In this document: positions 43,023-53,554 of the stretch, in pieces
Layout: each line of letters begins with the position of its first letter
How positions within the stretch are numbered: the stretch's first letter is position 1
Assembly (NCBI GenBank): GCA_900660155.1
Contig: CABFPE010001179.1
Coordinates: 1 to 64,000, forward strand
DNA length: 64,000 nucleotides
Direction of reading: 5' to 3'
Origin: Hofstenia miamia
Taxonomy: Eukaryota > Xenacoelomorpha > Acoela > Hofsteniidae
The notes under the pieces: generated by a model
Told to the model about the DNA's origin: nothing
What the model saw: the letters and a program-made list of their open reading frames with translations, nothing else
Databases searched by the model: none
Translations under genes and position numbers: made by a program

Positions 43023-44635
43023 ATGGTGAATTCAAGAAAAAAGCAAAGAACTAAAGCTAAAACTCAAAGGACACCCCAAAACCAAACAACCCCGGCGGTT
43101 GTTAACACATCCCCTGAAAGTCAAAATTCCCCAACAGAGATGGCATTGCAAGAAGACGAAGGTACAGCAATGTCGATTACCGAATTAAGAAAAGTAATAC
43201 AGGATAATAATAACGAACGGCATGAACTAATGCTACAAATAGAGAATCTAACTCAAAGAATGTTTGAAATAGAATTAGCGAATGCTGATAAAGACAAACG
43301 TATCGAAGAAATCACGCAGGACACTAGCTCTAGATTAACAGAGCAGAGGAATGTCTTCCAAAAACAAATCGAAAAACTAATAGAAGCGAATAAGGAAATA
43401 AAAATGGAGAGTGAAAATCTAAAGCAGATGATCACTCAAATGCATGAAGAGAACGTGAATTTGAGAGAAGACAATATTCTAAAGCAGCTGCAAATAGACG
43501 AGTTAAAAGACAAAATTCGATTGACAACTCTAACAAATGATGAAGCAGAAAAAGAAAAAGGGAATAGTGTCAAAGTGATAAAAAATATAGTAGTACAAGA
43601 ACCAGAGAAATTAAGCGAAAGTGTACCTGGAGAAGAAGCACAGTCCGAAATATATAGAAATTGTCAAACAGAGGACGAGTTCGTTGAAAAACTGGTCGTC
43701 AATATAACAAAACAAGTAAAAGAGAAATGTAAAACCACAACAGACACAAAGCCGATATATGAGGAAACAATATTATAGGAAGAGGAAGATAGTGAAACAC
43801 CGGCATGCAAAGCAATACTTCCGAAATTTACGGGGAGAGTTGATAGCTATTCCCCCACTTTTAAAGAGTGGATTCAGATGTTCGAGATGAGCATGAAGGA
43901 GAGAAAAGTGATACAAAACAGGCGGCGGCGCGATTTCCCCTATATCTAGGAGGTGCAGCTTACCAGCATTACCTAGTGCTGGATCTAGAGACTAAATCGA
44001 ACTACAAAAAATTAATTTAAAAATATCAACGATATTACGACGACGAAAGCTTTAAAAGCCAATATCGAATGTTGTTAAATAGCTTAAAGATGAACAAGTG
44101 AGAGGACTTACGAAATTACATGTCGCAAGTAGAGAGGTTATTGAAACTTAGCTCAAGAGAGAGCACGTATTCTAAATACGATCTATTCTCGCATATTTGT
44201 AAAGGACTACCAGAACCGATCCGGCAACAATTTGAAATTAAATGCGATGCGGATGACTCTCTATAGAGGATGATAAGGAAAGGCTTGGGAATCCAGGTAA
44301 CGATGGAAAATAATGTGTGAATCAATGAAAAATCATCAACAACAAAAATGATACCGACAATAGGTAGTGGTACTAACAGAACTAAAAAGGACGATGAGGG
44401 AAAACTAAAAGAAGAAATTATCAAAATAAAATTGAAAGACGGTACAGTAAAACGTATAAACCGAAAAGACTTGAAATGCCAAACATGCGGAAAAAAAGGA
44501 CATACAAAGAAATTTTGTAAACGGCAGATTAATTTCATAGAAGAGGAGGAAGCTTACTTTGAAGAAGAAGACTTATTGGAAGATGAAGATGAGCCGGAAC
44601 AAGAAGAAGAATTAAAAGACGATAATTTAAATTAG
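43023..44635 (+). pseudogene. gag: gag remnant, copy 5
   Basis: A full-span gag sequence sharing much of its damage with copy 2 and broken at about six places. The zinc-knuckle region and acidic tail are recognisable at the right end. The slippery site TTTAAAT is kept at 44,626-44,632. Confidence 0.87.
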
Positions 44636-44667
44636 ATGGAGCGCCGCCTCCAGAAAAACGTGCACCC

Positions 44668-47600
44668 GTGTTGATAGTAACGGACCTGATAAAGACAAAT
44701 ACAATCACGGTCGTCATAAATGGAGTAATGGTTAAAGCAACCATTGATACGGGAGCGGTAATATCCATCATTACCGACGAATGTGCGGCAAGGATAGGAA
44801 TTGATAAGAAAAAGTTGGAAAAAGAAAATAGCAGATTACTCAATGCTTCAGGACATTACATCGATACAAAAGGGAAAATATTGGAAGTACCGATGAGAAT
44901 TGCTAACACTACATTCTCGCAAACATTCACAGTAATAGACACTGAAAAAAATGCACTGCCTTATGAAGTAATATTAGGAAATGATTTCTTGATGGATAAC
45001 AAATGTATAATTGACTACACAAACAGGACTATATCTGTACAAGAGGAAACGATAACCACGTTTGGAGAAGAGCAAGAGACAGAAACTATAGAATTTCGGT
45101 TAACGGAAAATGAGAAAATTCTACCGAATAACTGGAAGATGTGCCAAATAGAAACAGAGAGTGAGATCACGTCTGAAGTTATGATTTATGATCAGAAAGG
45201 CATAAATACAAAGAAAATTTCCATACCATCAAGCTTGTGTGTGGTAAAGAATGGCAGAGGAGTAATACCAATGTTAAATGCAACCAACCATACAGTCAAT
45301 ATAAAAAAGGACACGTTGAAGTTAAAAGGAAAAAAAGTTAGAACCGAGAAAAAAATGGTGGAAAAGGTAATAAACTTGATTCAGGAAGAAAACAAGGAGT
45401 ACCAAATACCAGAAATATGCGAAGATGAGTACCAGCACCTAAGCGCAGAAGAGAGAAAACAACTAATAACAATACTTAAAAGGCATGGAAAAATTTTTAA
45501 TTATGGAGAAATAAGTGTGGGGAAAGCGGTTGGAGAAACGCATAAAATCATAACCACATCGGAGGAGCCAATACGATTGCCATGCAGGAGAGTTCCTGAA
45601 CAGTTAAAAGAACATTACAATACTATATTAAATGAACTTATTGATAATAAGATAATTAGGCCAAGTGAAAGCCCTTATGCTGCGCCTACGGTGTTCGTAA
45701 AACAAGGCGAGAAATACAGACTTTGCATAGATTTCCGGAAGCTTAACGACATAACAAAAAAGGACGCATATCCACTGCCGAGGATAGAAGACATTATATA
45801 TGAAGCCAGTAAAAACAAATACTATACATGCATAGATCTTTGTAAGGCGTACTGGCAAGTGCCAATGGAACCCTCGGATATAGAAAAGACGGCATTTATA
45901 ACACCGTATGGACTATTTGAATGGATGTACATGGCCTTCGGATTATGTAATGCACCGGCTACATTCCAGAGATATGTGACAAAAGTTTTAAAACAGAACA
46001 ACAGACAAGTCGAAAAAGGGATAAGTGCGTACATAGACGACATACTCATAGCAAGCGAAACAATCGAAGAACATTTTGAAAAACTCGATAGAACGCTAAA
46101 CATCCTGTATAAAGCGGGGTTACGGGTAAATGGAAAGAAGTGTGAAATTTTAAAGGAACAAGTCGTATTTTTGGGGAGGCAGATCCGGAAAGGAGAAATT
46201 TGGATGAAGAACAACGCCAGAGATATGATTCAGAATATTAACAGCCCGAAAACAAAAAAGGATCTACAGAGAATTATGGGTTTTATTAACTACTATGGTT
46301 CTTTTATATCGAATGTAGCACACAAAACCGGAAAAATGACAGAACTGTTAAAGAAGAACAAAGTCTTCGAATGGACGTGGAGAGAACAGGAACAGTTGGA
46401 TAATATAAAGAATGAGTTAAGCCAAATGCCTTCATTAAATACGCCGGACTATGATAAAGAGTTTATTCTCGATTGCGATGCAAGTAATGTTGCCATAGGG
46501 GCGTGCTTGGGCCAAATCAAAGACGGCAAGGAAGTGCCGATACAGTTCTTTAGTAGAAAGTTAAAACAAAGCGAAGAAAATTATGGATCAACGAAATTGG
46601 AGATGTTAGCATTGGTCGAAAGTATAAAGAAATTTCGGTACTTTTTAATAGGACAAACATTTAAAGTGAGAACTGATAATAGTGGGCTCGCATGGCTTAA
46701 AAAGTTTTCAGGCGATAAATCATCAATTGTATCACGATGGATTGAATACTTAAATGAGTTCAAATTTAACATAGAACATCGGAAAGGAACGTTACATAAG
46801 AACGCAGACTTTTGGACGGCGCTTCCCGAATATCAACGAGATATAGAAAAGGTCGATGGTGAAAAGAAAAAGTTTCACTTCATGTCACATAATGAATATA
46901 TAGAATTACCCGAAATCAATACAGACAAAAAAGGGAATGCTATAATGCCAATCACAATTAAGGAAGAGATATCAGAAAGAGATATAATCGAAAAACAAAA
47001 AAGTGACTTGATACTGAAAGATATAAGAGACAAGATGAACAATGATGATTGGACACTGGCAAGAGAAGCTAAAAGTTATTTTCAGCGATACAAGTGGAAA
47101 TTAAATAGAAATGGACTTTTGTATATAGAAGGAAAGACGCTAAGAATAGCGATCCCTGAATATTACAAAAGGGAATTAGTTAGGAAGATACATGAAAATG
47201 GACACTTGGGTATAATACAAACGGAAAACACCTTTAACGCTCGATTTATAACAACAAGCATTCGAAGAACAGTGGAAGATGTGATCAATAAATGTAACAC
47301 ATGTCTTATAAATAACAAGAGTCACTTTCCGATACAAGTAGCACCGCTTGAAAAAATCATGGCAACGGCCCCTAATGAAATCGTTCATGTGGATTTGGAA
47401 AAATTGTCTCAAGACGATGAAGGTTATCAGTATATATTAGTATTAGTGGATAACTTCACAAAATACGCTCAAATGATACCGCTAGATTCAACAACCGCAA
47501 AAGTAGTAGCAGATAAAATTATAAAAGAGTGGATCTTAAAATTCGGACCAATGCAAACAATAATATCTGACAGAGGTGTTCAATTCGAAAGTAAATTATT

Positions 47601-48558
47601 TGAAGAAATGACCAAGCTAATGGAGATACTAACAGAGAAGACAACCGCATATCATCCACAGGCCAACGGAGCGGTGGAAAGATTAAACAGAACAATGATA
47701 AAATTAATAAGAGTGTTAACGTCGAGAATTGGAGGAAGAGATTGGAGAGAAGTATTAGAAATAGTTGAATATTTCTATAATACATCGGTACATACCACAA
47801 CGGGAATAACCCCATACAAAGCAATGTATGGAAGAGAGGCGGCAACGCCGGTGTCAATGCAATACCATGCATACTCCGAGAAGCCGGATCACGATTACAT
47901 AAGAAGATTGAAAGACCAGATAACAGGAATCCACGAAGCTATGTGCCATAATATAAAGAAGTCAGCAATAAGGCAAGAAAGAAATTTCAACAAAAAGATA
48001 TATGGCGAACCACACAGGGTAGGGGATAAAGTTTACGCATACACTCTTATGAGAACACAAGACGTGAACCAAGTAAGGAAACTTAAAACACAGTGGTCAG
48101 GGCCATTCACGGTAATACAAACACTACCCAATAATAACTATAAATTGAATGACGGACGAGTATTACATTTTCAGAATTTAAAAAGAGCAACAGTAAACAT
48201 AGAGCAAGTAACCCTTGACAAAAACGCAGAGTTTAAAATTGTACAGGTTGATGATGGTACATATGCCGAAATGGACGATCTAGATAGTGTTCACGAAGAA
48301 GAATTTCAAGAAGAATATAGACCCGAGAGAGATGAACCTGAAGTTGAAAGAAGGATAATGCCCCAGAGGGCAGCTAAAAATAAATTAAAATATGACCCAG
48401 AGATATGGGATATTAATTTAGTAACTGAATTTAGGAAAAATGAAACGAACGGAACGATCACCGCTGAAATCGAGGAGAGTAAGAAGGAGAAGAACCCCGC
48501 AGACCGATCGTCAAATAAAGGGCGTGAGGATACAGGGAACATCAGCGAGCTCCACTAA
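44668..48558 (+). CDS. pol: Pol polyprotein, copy 5 (about 1,296 aa, open)
   Basis: This is the third pol frame in the window with exactly the length of copy 1. It carries the protease DTG, RT YIDD, RNase H, HHCC module, D,D(35)E and GPF. Its protease-RT spacer belongs to the copy 3/6 variant (IDKKKLEKENSR-type). A stretch within RNase H near 46.25-46.85 kb is nearly identical to copy 1, which suggests exchange between copies. Gag in this copy is broken, so it is a fossil with one well-kept gene. Confidence 0.92.
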   Translation: MLIVTDLIKTNTITVVINGVMVKATIDTGAVISIITDECAARIGIDKKKLEKENSRLLNASGHYIDTKGKILEVPMRIANTTFSQTFTVIDTEKNALPYEVILGNDFLMDNKCIIDYTNRTISVQEETITTFGEEQETETIEFRLTENEKILPNNWKMCQIETESEITSEVMIYDQKGINTKKISIPSSLCVVKNGRGVIPMLNATNHTVNIKKDTLKLKGKKVRTEKKMVEKVINLIQEENKEYQIPEICEDEYQHLSAEERKQLITILKRHGKIFNYGEISVGKAVGETHKIITTSEEPIRLPCRRVPEQLKEHYNTILNELIDNKIIRPSESPYAAPTVFVKQGEKYRLCIDFRKLNDITKKDAYPLPRIEDIIYEASKNKYYTCIDLCKAYWQVPMEPSDIEKTAFITPYGLFEWMYMAFGLCNAPATFQRYVTKVLKQNNRQVEKGISAYIDDILIASETIEEHFEKLDRTLNILYKAGLRVNGKKCEILKEQVVFLGRQIRKGEIWMKNNARDMIQNINSPKTKKDLQRIMGFINYYGSFISNVAHKTGKMTELLKKNKVFEWTWREQEQLDNIKNELSQMPSLNTPDYDKEFILDCDASNVAIGACLGQIKDGKEVPIQFFSRKLKQSEENYGSTKLEMLALVESIKKFRYFLIGQTFKVRTDNSGLAWLKKFSGDKSSIVSRWIEYLNEFKFNIEHRKGTLHKNADFWTALPEYQRDIEKVDGEKKKFHFMSHNEYIELPEINTDKKGNAIMPITIKEEISERDIIEKQKSDLILKDIRDKMNNDDWTLAREAKSYFQRYKWKLNRNGLLYIEGKTLRIAIPEYYKRELVRKIHENGHLGIIQTENTFNARFITTSIRRTVEDVINKCNTCLINNKSHFPIQVAPLEKIMATAPNEIVHVDLEKLSQDDEGYQYILVLVDNFTKYAQMIPLDSTTAKVVADKIIKEWILKFGPMQTIISDRGVQFESKLFEEMTKLMEILTEKTTAYHPQANGAVERLNRTMIKLIRVLTSRIGGRDWREVLEIVEYFYNTSVHTTTGITPYKAMYGREAATPVSMQYHAYSEKPDHDYIRRLKDQITGIHEAMCHNIKKSAIRQERNFNKKIYGEPHRVGDKVYAYTLMRTQDVNQVRKLKTQWSGPFTVIQTLPNNNYKLNDGRVLHFQNLKRATVNIEQVTLDKNAEFKIVQVDDGTYAEMDDLDSVHEEEFQEEYRPERDEPEVERRIMPQRAAKNKLKYDPEIWDINLVTEFRKNETNGTITAEIEESKKEKNPADRSSNKGREDTGNISELH

Positions 48559-50070
48559 CATAGCTAAATCTCCGCAATCCGATTGCCAAATAAAGGGCAT
48601 GACGATGGAGAACTCTCCACCCAGCAACAAGCGGCGCAGAGTTAGAAGAAGAGCTCCACAGTCCGATTACCAAATAAAGGGTATGACGACGGAGCAGATG
48701 ACACCTACCAACAAACGACGAAGAATAAGGAGGAGGTCTCCTCAATCTGATTACCGAATAAAGGGTATGAGGATGGAGACAATAAAAGAAAAATCACCCT
48801 CTACCAAATGTCAATTAACGGGCAGGCGGGTAAATGAGGGCCATCAACGAGATACTGATCGCCAATTAAAGGGCGTGAGGTTGGAAACACCGAATTATGC
48901 ACACTCCCCTTCAACATCTACAAGTACTCAAAGCCAAATAAAGGGCGGCGAGGAAACAGCATCCACGAGTACTCAAAGCCATTTAAAGGGCGGCGAGGAA
49001 ATAACTCCAGTAGCTATGGCAAGTTGGGATACACAACCCATAAGTGATGACTCTGATATGGATACTTCGCAGATACCATCAACGAGTTCAATCCCCACAA
49101 CAACGAGCTCAGGAATTTTTTTGTACAGACAAACATCAACAACTACAAAATCGTCACGATCGGAAGAGAGAGAGAGCCACATGACAAAAATAGGACGAGA
49201 TAGAATACATCCTTATTTCATAGCAAACAGAAAGATGAGATATAATTCTTACGACAATCTATCGCCAGAAACTAAGCAGCTAATACAAAACAGCACTTCC
49301 ACCAAAGAGAATGAAAGTTATGCGATCCCAATAGTCATTGATAAGAAAAATCGTCCAACTTGCAATAAGATAATAGCATATAAGGAAGATATGAAGGAAC
49401 AATTCAACAGACCATACTTCAAAAGTACAGTCCATATCACGTTTGATGAACAATTCACAATGAAAGATGTCCAGAAATTAGTAAAGAATAAAGTCAAAAT
49501 TATAAACGAATGCGAACAAGTAAACCTCGATAAAAACCATCTGACGATAGTCTATTTTGTAAAAGACGCTGAAATAGAATCAAAAAGACTTCAAACTAAT
49601 ATCGAAGAAACACTCAAAATAGCTAAGAAACAGAAGACGAGGGTAATACTAATCGTAACACAGAAATCAGAAGAATTACCGGACTGTATAAAAGAATTGG
49701 AAACCAAATTAGATAATTTGTTCACAATGGATAATGGTACAAGAAGAATATCTGAACTGATAAAAACAGACTTACAAATTAATGAAATAGCCCCAGCGGA
49801 GAGAATCATGGTGGAACCTAAAATCGCTATCGACATGTACTATCAAACACGTACTATGGAACTGCTGGGGATAAACGAAAATTTGGAAGAGACTGGAAAC
49901 TTGTTTCTAAAGTGCAGTATGAACCAAACACCTGAGCATTTGGAAAGGATAGCGACAGTATGGTCGGAGATTAAAGCAGAAAAGCCTACGCATGAAGAGT
50001 GGCCAATGATAGACATAAGATCGCCCACGAAAAAGTATCATAAAAGTACTGAGGCTATGTCATACGAGAT
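48440..50070 (+). pseudogene. ORF3 remnant, copy 5
   Basis: The N-terminal part of ORF3 (basic repeats, linker, first SGNH-like segment) stays open over about 540 codons and ends where the foreign block begins. The second SGNH-like segment is absent. Confidence 0.87.
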
Positions 50071-50084
50071 CAGAAGAGCCTTTG

Positions 50085-50500
50085 TTACATAACATTGGAA
50101 GGTGGTGGGAGTGTTGCAGATGCCAAACACCATGTACAGCCATTTGCATAAACCTTATGGTGATATAAATGCCGTTTTTTAAATATCAGTTTTTTTCATA
50201 AGTACTTCCACATAGGCTTTGCATAGATTGGTTGTGTAGAATATTTTGTTTTGTGCTACATTGTAAAAGATTTCATCTATTATCAGAAGAGGATATGTAT
50301 CTTTCTTTGCAACATTGCTTAGCATGTGGAAGTTGATGCATAGGTGGTTGTTATTGTAATATCCTCTACCAGGCTTTATCACTGTTTATCTACTGTTACT
50401 TTATAATGTTAGCTGTGTTATTGTGGGTGAGGATTTACTTGTTGTTACTGCTTGACTAGTTTCTTCTGTTAACTTATTTAACATGGAATTGACTGCTCAT
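50085..50500 (-). mobile_element. Fragment of a different Gypsy element, opposite strand
   Basis: Read on the minus strand, 50,085-50,390 gives RT blocks of a second Ty3/Gypsy lineage: a block like NHLCINFHMLSNVAKKDTYP, then FYTTNLCKAY, then LYMVFGICNTPTTFQ, in the correct order for a Gypsy RT. It is unlike the array's own RT in sequence and is old and broken. Sequence to about 50,500 may be the region just N-terminal of this RT. The block replaces the tail of the host copy. Confidence 0.75.
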
Positions 50501-50699
50501 TTTTTAGGTGATGAATCCATGCAGTAACCTCTTTAATGATCTCCTAGTGGGCATCTGCCTGAAGTGGATCTCCACATCCAGTTTCACCATTCCATCCAAT
50601 GCTTGAGTGCCACTTCTCAAATCATTTAAGATAGCTTATGTGTGCCCTACATTAGCTCAGTGCTTACTCAAGACATGACACAACTCGACTTAGAGTCTA
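50500..50699. other. Remainder of the foreign block
   Basis: Non-family sequence of uncertain origin between the minus-strand RT fragment and the truncated LTR 6. No gene is seen. It ends abruptly at the start of LTR 6 homology. Confidence 0.5.
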
Positions 50700-51667
50700 T
50701 TTTCTTTTGTCAGGTTATTTTATATATTCTGATGGAAAGCTAAACATCTACGAGCTAGGGTAATTGTATGGTGGTTCCCACATCTGGTTAAAGGTATGCT
50801 GGAGCAGCCTCCTAATAGCTATTCCACAGCGGGGAGGGCGACAGCTGTAGTTACCTGGTGTGCTCTTAGGTTACATATAGGTATAGGAGTTTTTTACTGT
50901 TATAGCTTTCCTAATTGTCATTGCTTGTCCGATAGTGTTATTGCAGCCTGTAGGTTTTACATGTTAATTATTTTACCGATGAACTCAAGTTATTTATTAC
51001 ATTCATTATATTACATGCCGATTGCTGGCTTGAGATGATTTCACGTTGGTTCTACTTAGATGCTGCTTATTACGATTATATCTTATTACATAGAGTTACT
51101 TTAATAGTTGTTACATGTTGCTCAATGTTATCTAAGGGAGACCTTCGGCCGACTTACAGTTCTTATTTCTTGCTGGCGGCATTGATTGTTTACATGTACA
51201 AAGGGCTATTATTTATTTATCTATATGTAGGGTTATTACAGCCGAATGGTTGCACCACTTCGTTTATTGCACTAGTTCGTAATAACAAAAACAATCAATG
51301 CACTAAATTACTAAGTAGTTGCCATTCCATTTACACTGAGTTCGCTATTCACAATGCCATTCCATTATTGTTCTCTACCTCACACCAACAGCTCCATTGG
51401 TAAGATGCAGCTGGCAGGTGCGTTCCTGGAAATGCACGTCTACTCTTGAGTGTCGATCCTGTCTTCCAAGCTCTCTGCTTTACCTAAATAAGTTGAGTTA
51501 ATTAAGTAGCTACAAAGGCTCTTGCATATTAAATTAGTTTAATAAACCGCACACTTATTACAAAGGAGAGAAAACGGAAAAGTGTCAACTCGGATTCGTG
51601 GTTAATCTAAGAAAAGTAATAGCTTTCTCTAAATAACACCCTCATGTTGAGTTGGCATGATTCTACA
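50700..51667 (+). repeat. LTR 6, lacking its left part
   Basis: A 968-base right part of a variant LTR, nearly identical to LTR 3 (26,585-27,552). U3 with its TATA box is absent, replaced by the foreign block. Confidence 0.88.
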
Positions 51668-51908
51668 TGGCGACCGCGACAGGCGCTCAAAGAGCGTGCA
51701 CCAAGGAGAGAAAACAGATGGCGTAATAGTTAACGAAAGTGTATGGAGACTTACGAACAAGAATTCTACTACGAACTTATGAGTGGGTTAAGATAGTTGT
51801 TTCTTCTCGCTCAAGAATGAAGAGGAAAACAAGCAAAAAGACGATTAGAACCAGGAGTACAAAAACTGGTAAGGGACCCAAATACAATTGCCTCTAGTAA
51901 TTAATAAA

Positions 51909-53522
51909 ATGGTGAATTCAAGGAAAAAGCAAAGAACTAAAGCTAAAACTCAAAGGACACCCCAAAACCAAACAACCCCAGCGGTTGTTAACACATCCCC
52001 TGAAAGTCAAAATTCCCCAACAGAGATGGCATTGCAAGAAGACGAAGGTACAGCAATGTCGATTACCGAATTAAGAAAAGTAATACAGGATAATAATAAC
52101 GAACGGCATGAACTAATGCTACAAATAGAGAATTTAACTCAAAGGATGTTTGAAATAGAATTAGCGAATGCTGATAAAGACAAACGTATCGAAGAAATCA
52201 CGCAGGACACTAGCTCTAGATTAACAGAGCAGAGAAATGTCTTCCAAAAACAAATCGAAAAACTAATAGAAGCGAATAAGGAAATAAAAATGGAGAGTGA
52301 AAATCTAAAGCAGATGATCACTCAAATGCATGAAGAGAACGTGAATTTGAGAGAAGACAATATTCTAAAGCAGCTGCAAATAGATGAGTTAAAAGACAAA
52401 ATTCGATTGACAACACTAACAAATGATGAAGCAGAAAAAGAAAAAGGAAATAGTGTCAAAGTGATCAAAAACATAGTAGTACAAGAACCAGAGAAACTAA
52501 GCGAAAGTGTACCTGGAGAAGAAGCACAGTCCGAAATATATAAAAATTGTCAAACAGAGGACGAGTTCGTTGAAAAATTGGTCGTTAATATAACGAAACA
52601 AGTGAAAGAGAAATGTAAGACCACAACGGATACAAAGCCGATATATGAGGAAACAATATTATCAGAAGAGGAAGATAGCGAAACACCGGCATGCAAAGCA
52701 ATACTTCCGAAATTTACGGGGAGAGTCGATAGCTATTCGCCCACTTTTAAAGAGTGGATTCAGATGTTCGAGATGAGCATGAAGGAAAGAAAAGTGATAC
52801 AAAAACAAGCAGCGGCGCGATTTCCCCTATATCTAGGAGGTGCAGCTTACCAGCATTACCTAGTGTTGGATCTAGAGATTAAATCGAACTACAAAAAATT
52901 AATTGGAGAATATCAACGATATTACGACGACGAGAGCTTTAAAAGCCAATATCGAATGTTGTTAAATAGCTTAAAGATGAACAAGCGAGAGGACTTACGA
53001 AATTACATGTCGCAGGTGGAGAGGTTATTGAAACTTAGCTCAAGAGAGAGCACGTATTCCAAATACGATCTATTCTCGCATATTTGTAAAGGACTACCAG
53101 AACCGATCCGGCAACAATTTGAAATTAAATGCGATGCGGATGACTCGCTAGAGAGGATGATAAGGAAGGGTTTGGGAATCCAAGTAACGATGGAAAATAA
53201 TGCGCGAATCAATGAAAAATCATCTACAACGAAAATGGTACCGACAATAAATAGTGGTACAAACAAAACTAAAAAGGACGATGAGGGAAAACTAAAGGAA
53301 GAAATTATCAAAATAAAATTGAAAGACGGTACGGTAAAACGTATAAACCGAAAAGATTTGAAATGCCAAACATGCGGAAAAAAAGGACATACAAAGAAAT
53401 TTTGTAAACGTCAGATTAATTTCATAGAAGAGGAGGAGGCTTACTTTGAAGAAGAAGACTTATTGGAAGATGAAGATGAGCCGGAACAAGAAGAAGAATT
53501 AAAAGACGATAATTTAAATTAG
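51909..53522 (+). CDS. gag: Gag polyprotein, copy 6 (537 aa, open)
   Basis: It has the same start context, length and domains as the Gag of copy 3 and differs by one residue that I can see (a Thr/Ala change after the coiled coil). It keeps the CCHC knuckle and the TTTAAAT slippery site at 53,513-53,519 directly before TAG. The left LTR lacks its promoter, so this gene probably depends on read-through from elsewhere, if it is transcribed at all. Confidence 0.88.
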   Translation: MVNSRKKQRTKAKTQRTPQNQTTPAVVNTSPESQNSPTEMALQEDEGTAMSITELRKVIQDNNNERHELMLQIENLTQRMFEIELANADKDKRIEEITQDTSSRLTEQRNVFQKQIEKLIEANKEIKMESENLKQMITQMHEENVNLREDNILKQLQIDELKDKIRLTTLTNDEAEKEKGNSVKVIKNIVVQEPEKLSESVPGEEAQSEIYKNCQTEDEFVEKLVVNITKQVKEKCKTTTDTKPIYEETILSEEEDSETPACKAILPKFTGRVDSYSPTFKEWIQMFEMSMKERKVIQKQAAARFPLYLGGAAYQHYLVLDLEIKSNYKKLIGEYQRYYDDESFKSQYRMLLNSLKMNKREDLRNYMSQVERLLKLSSRESTYSKYDLFSHICKGLPEPIRQQFEIKCDADDSLERMIRKGLGIQVTMENNARINEKSSTTKMVPTINSGTNKTKKDDEGKLKEEIIKIKLKDGTVKRINRKDLKCQTCGKKGHTKKFCKRQINFIEEEEAYFEEEDLLEDEDEPEQEEELKDDNLN

Positions 53523-53554
53523 ATGGAGCGCCGCCTCCAGAAAAACGTGCACCC

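Larger units (their letters stand above)
41473..51667 (+). mobile_element. Copy 5: Ty3/Gypsy element, broken
   Basis: This copy runs from LTR 5 to the truncated LTR 6. Pol is open, gag is broken, and ORF3 is cut short by a foreign block of about 0.6 kb that also replaces the start of the next LTR. There are about seven breaks. The left half pairs with copy 2 (offset 24,122) and the right half with copy 7 (offset 13,525). Confidence 0.87.
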
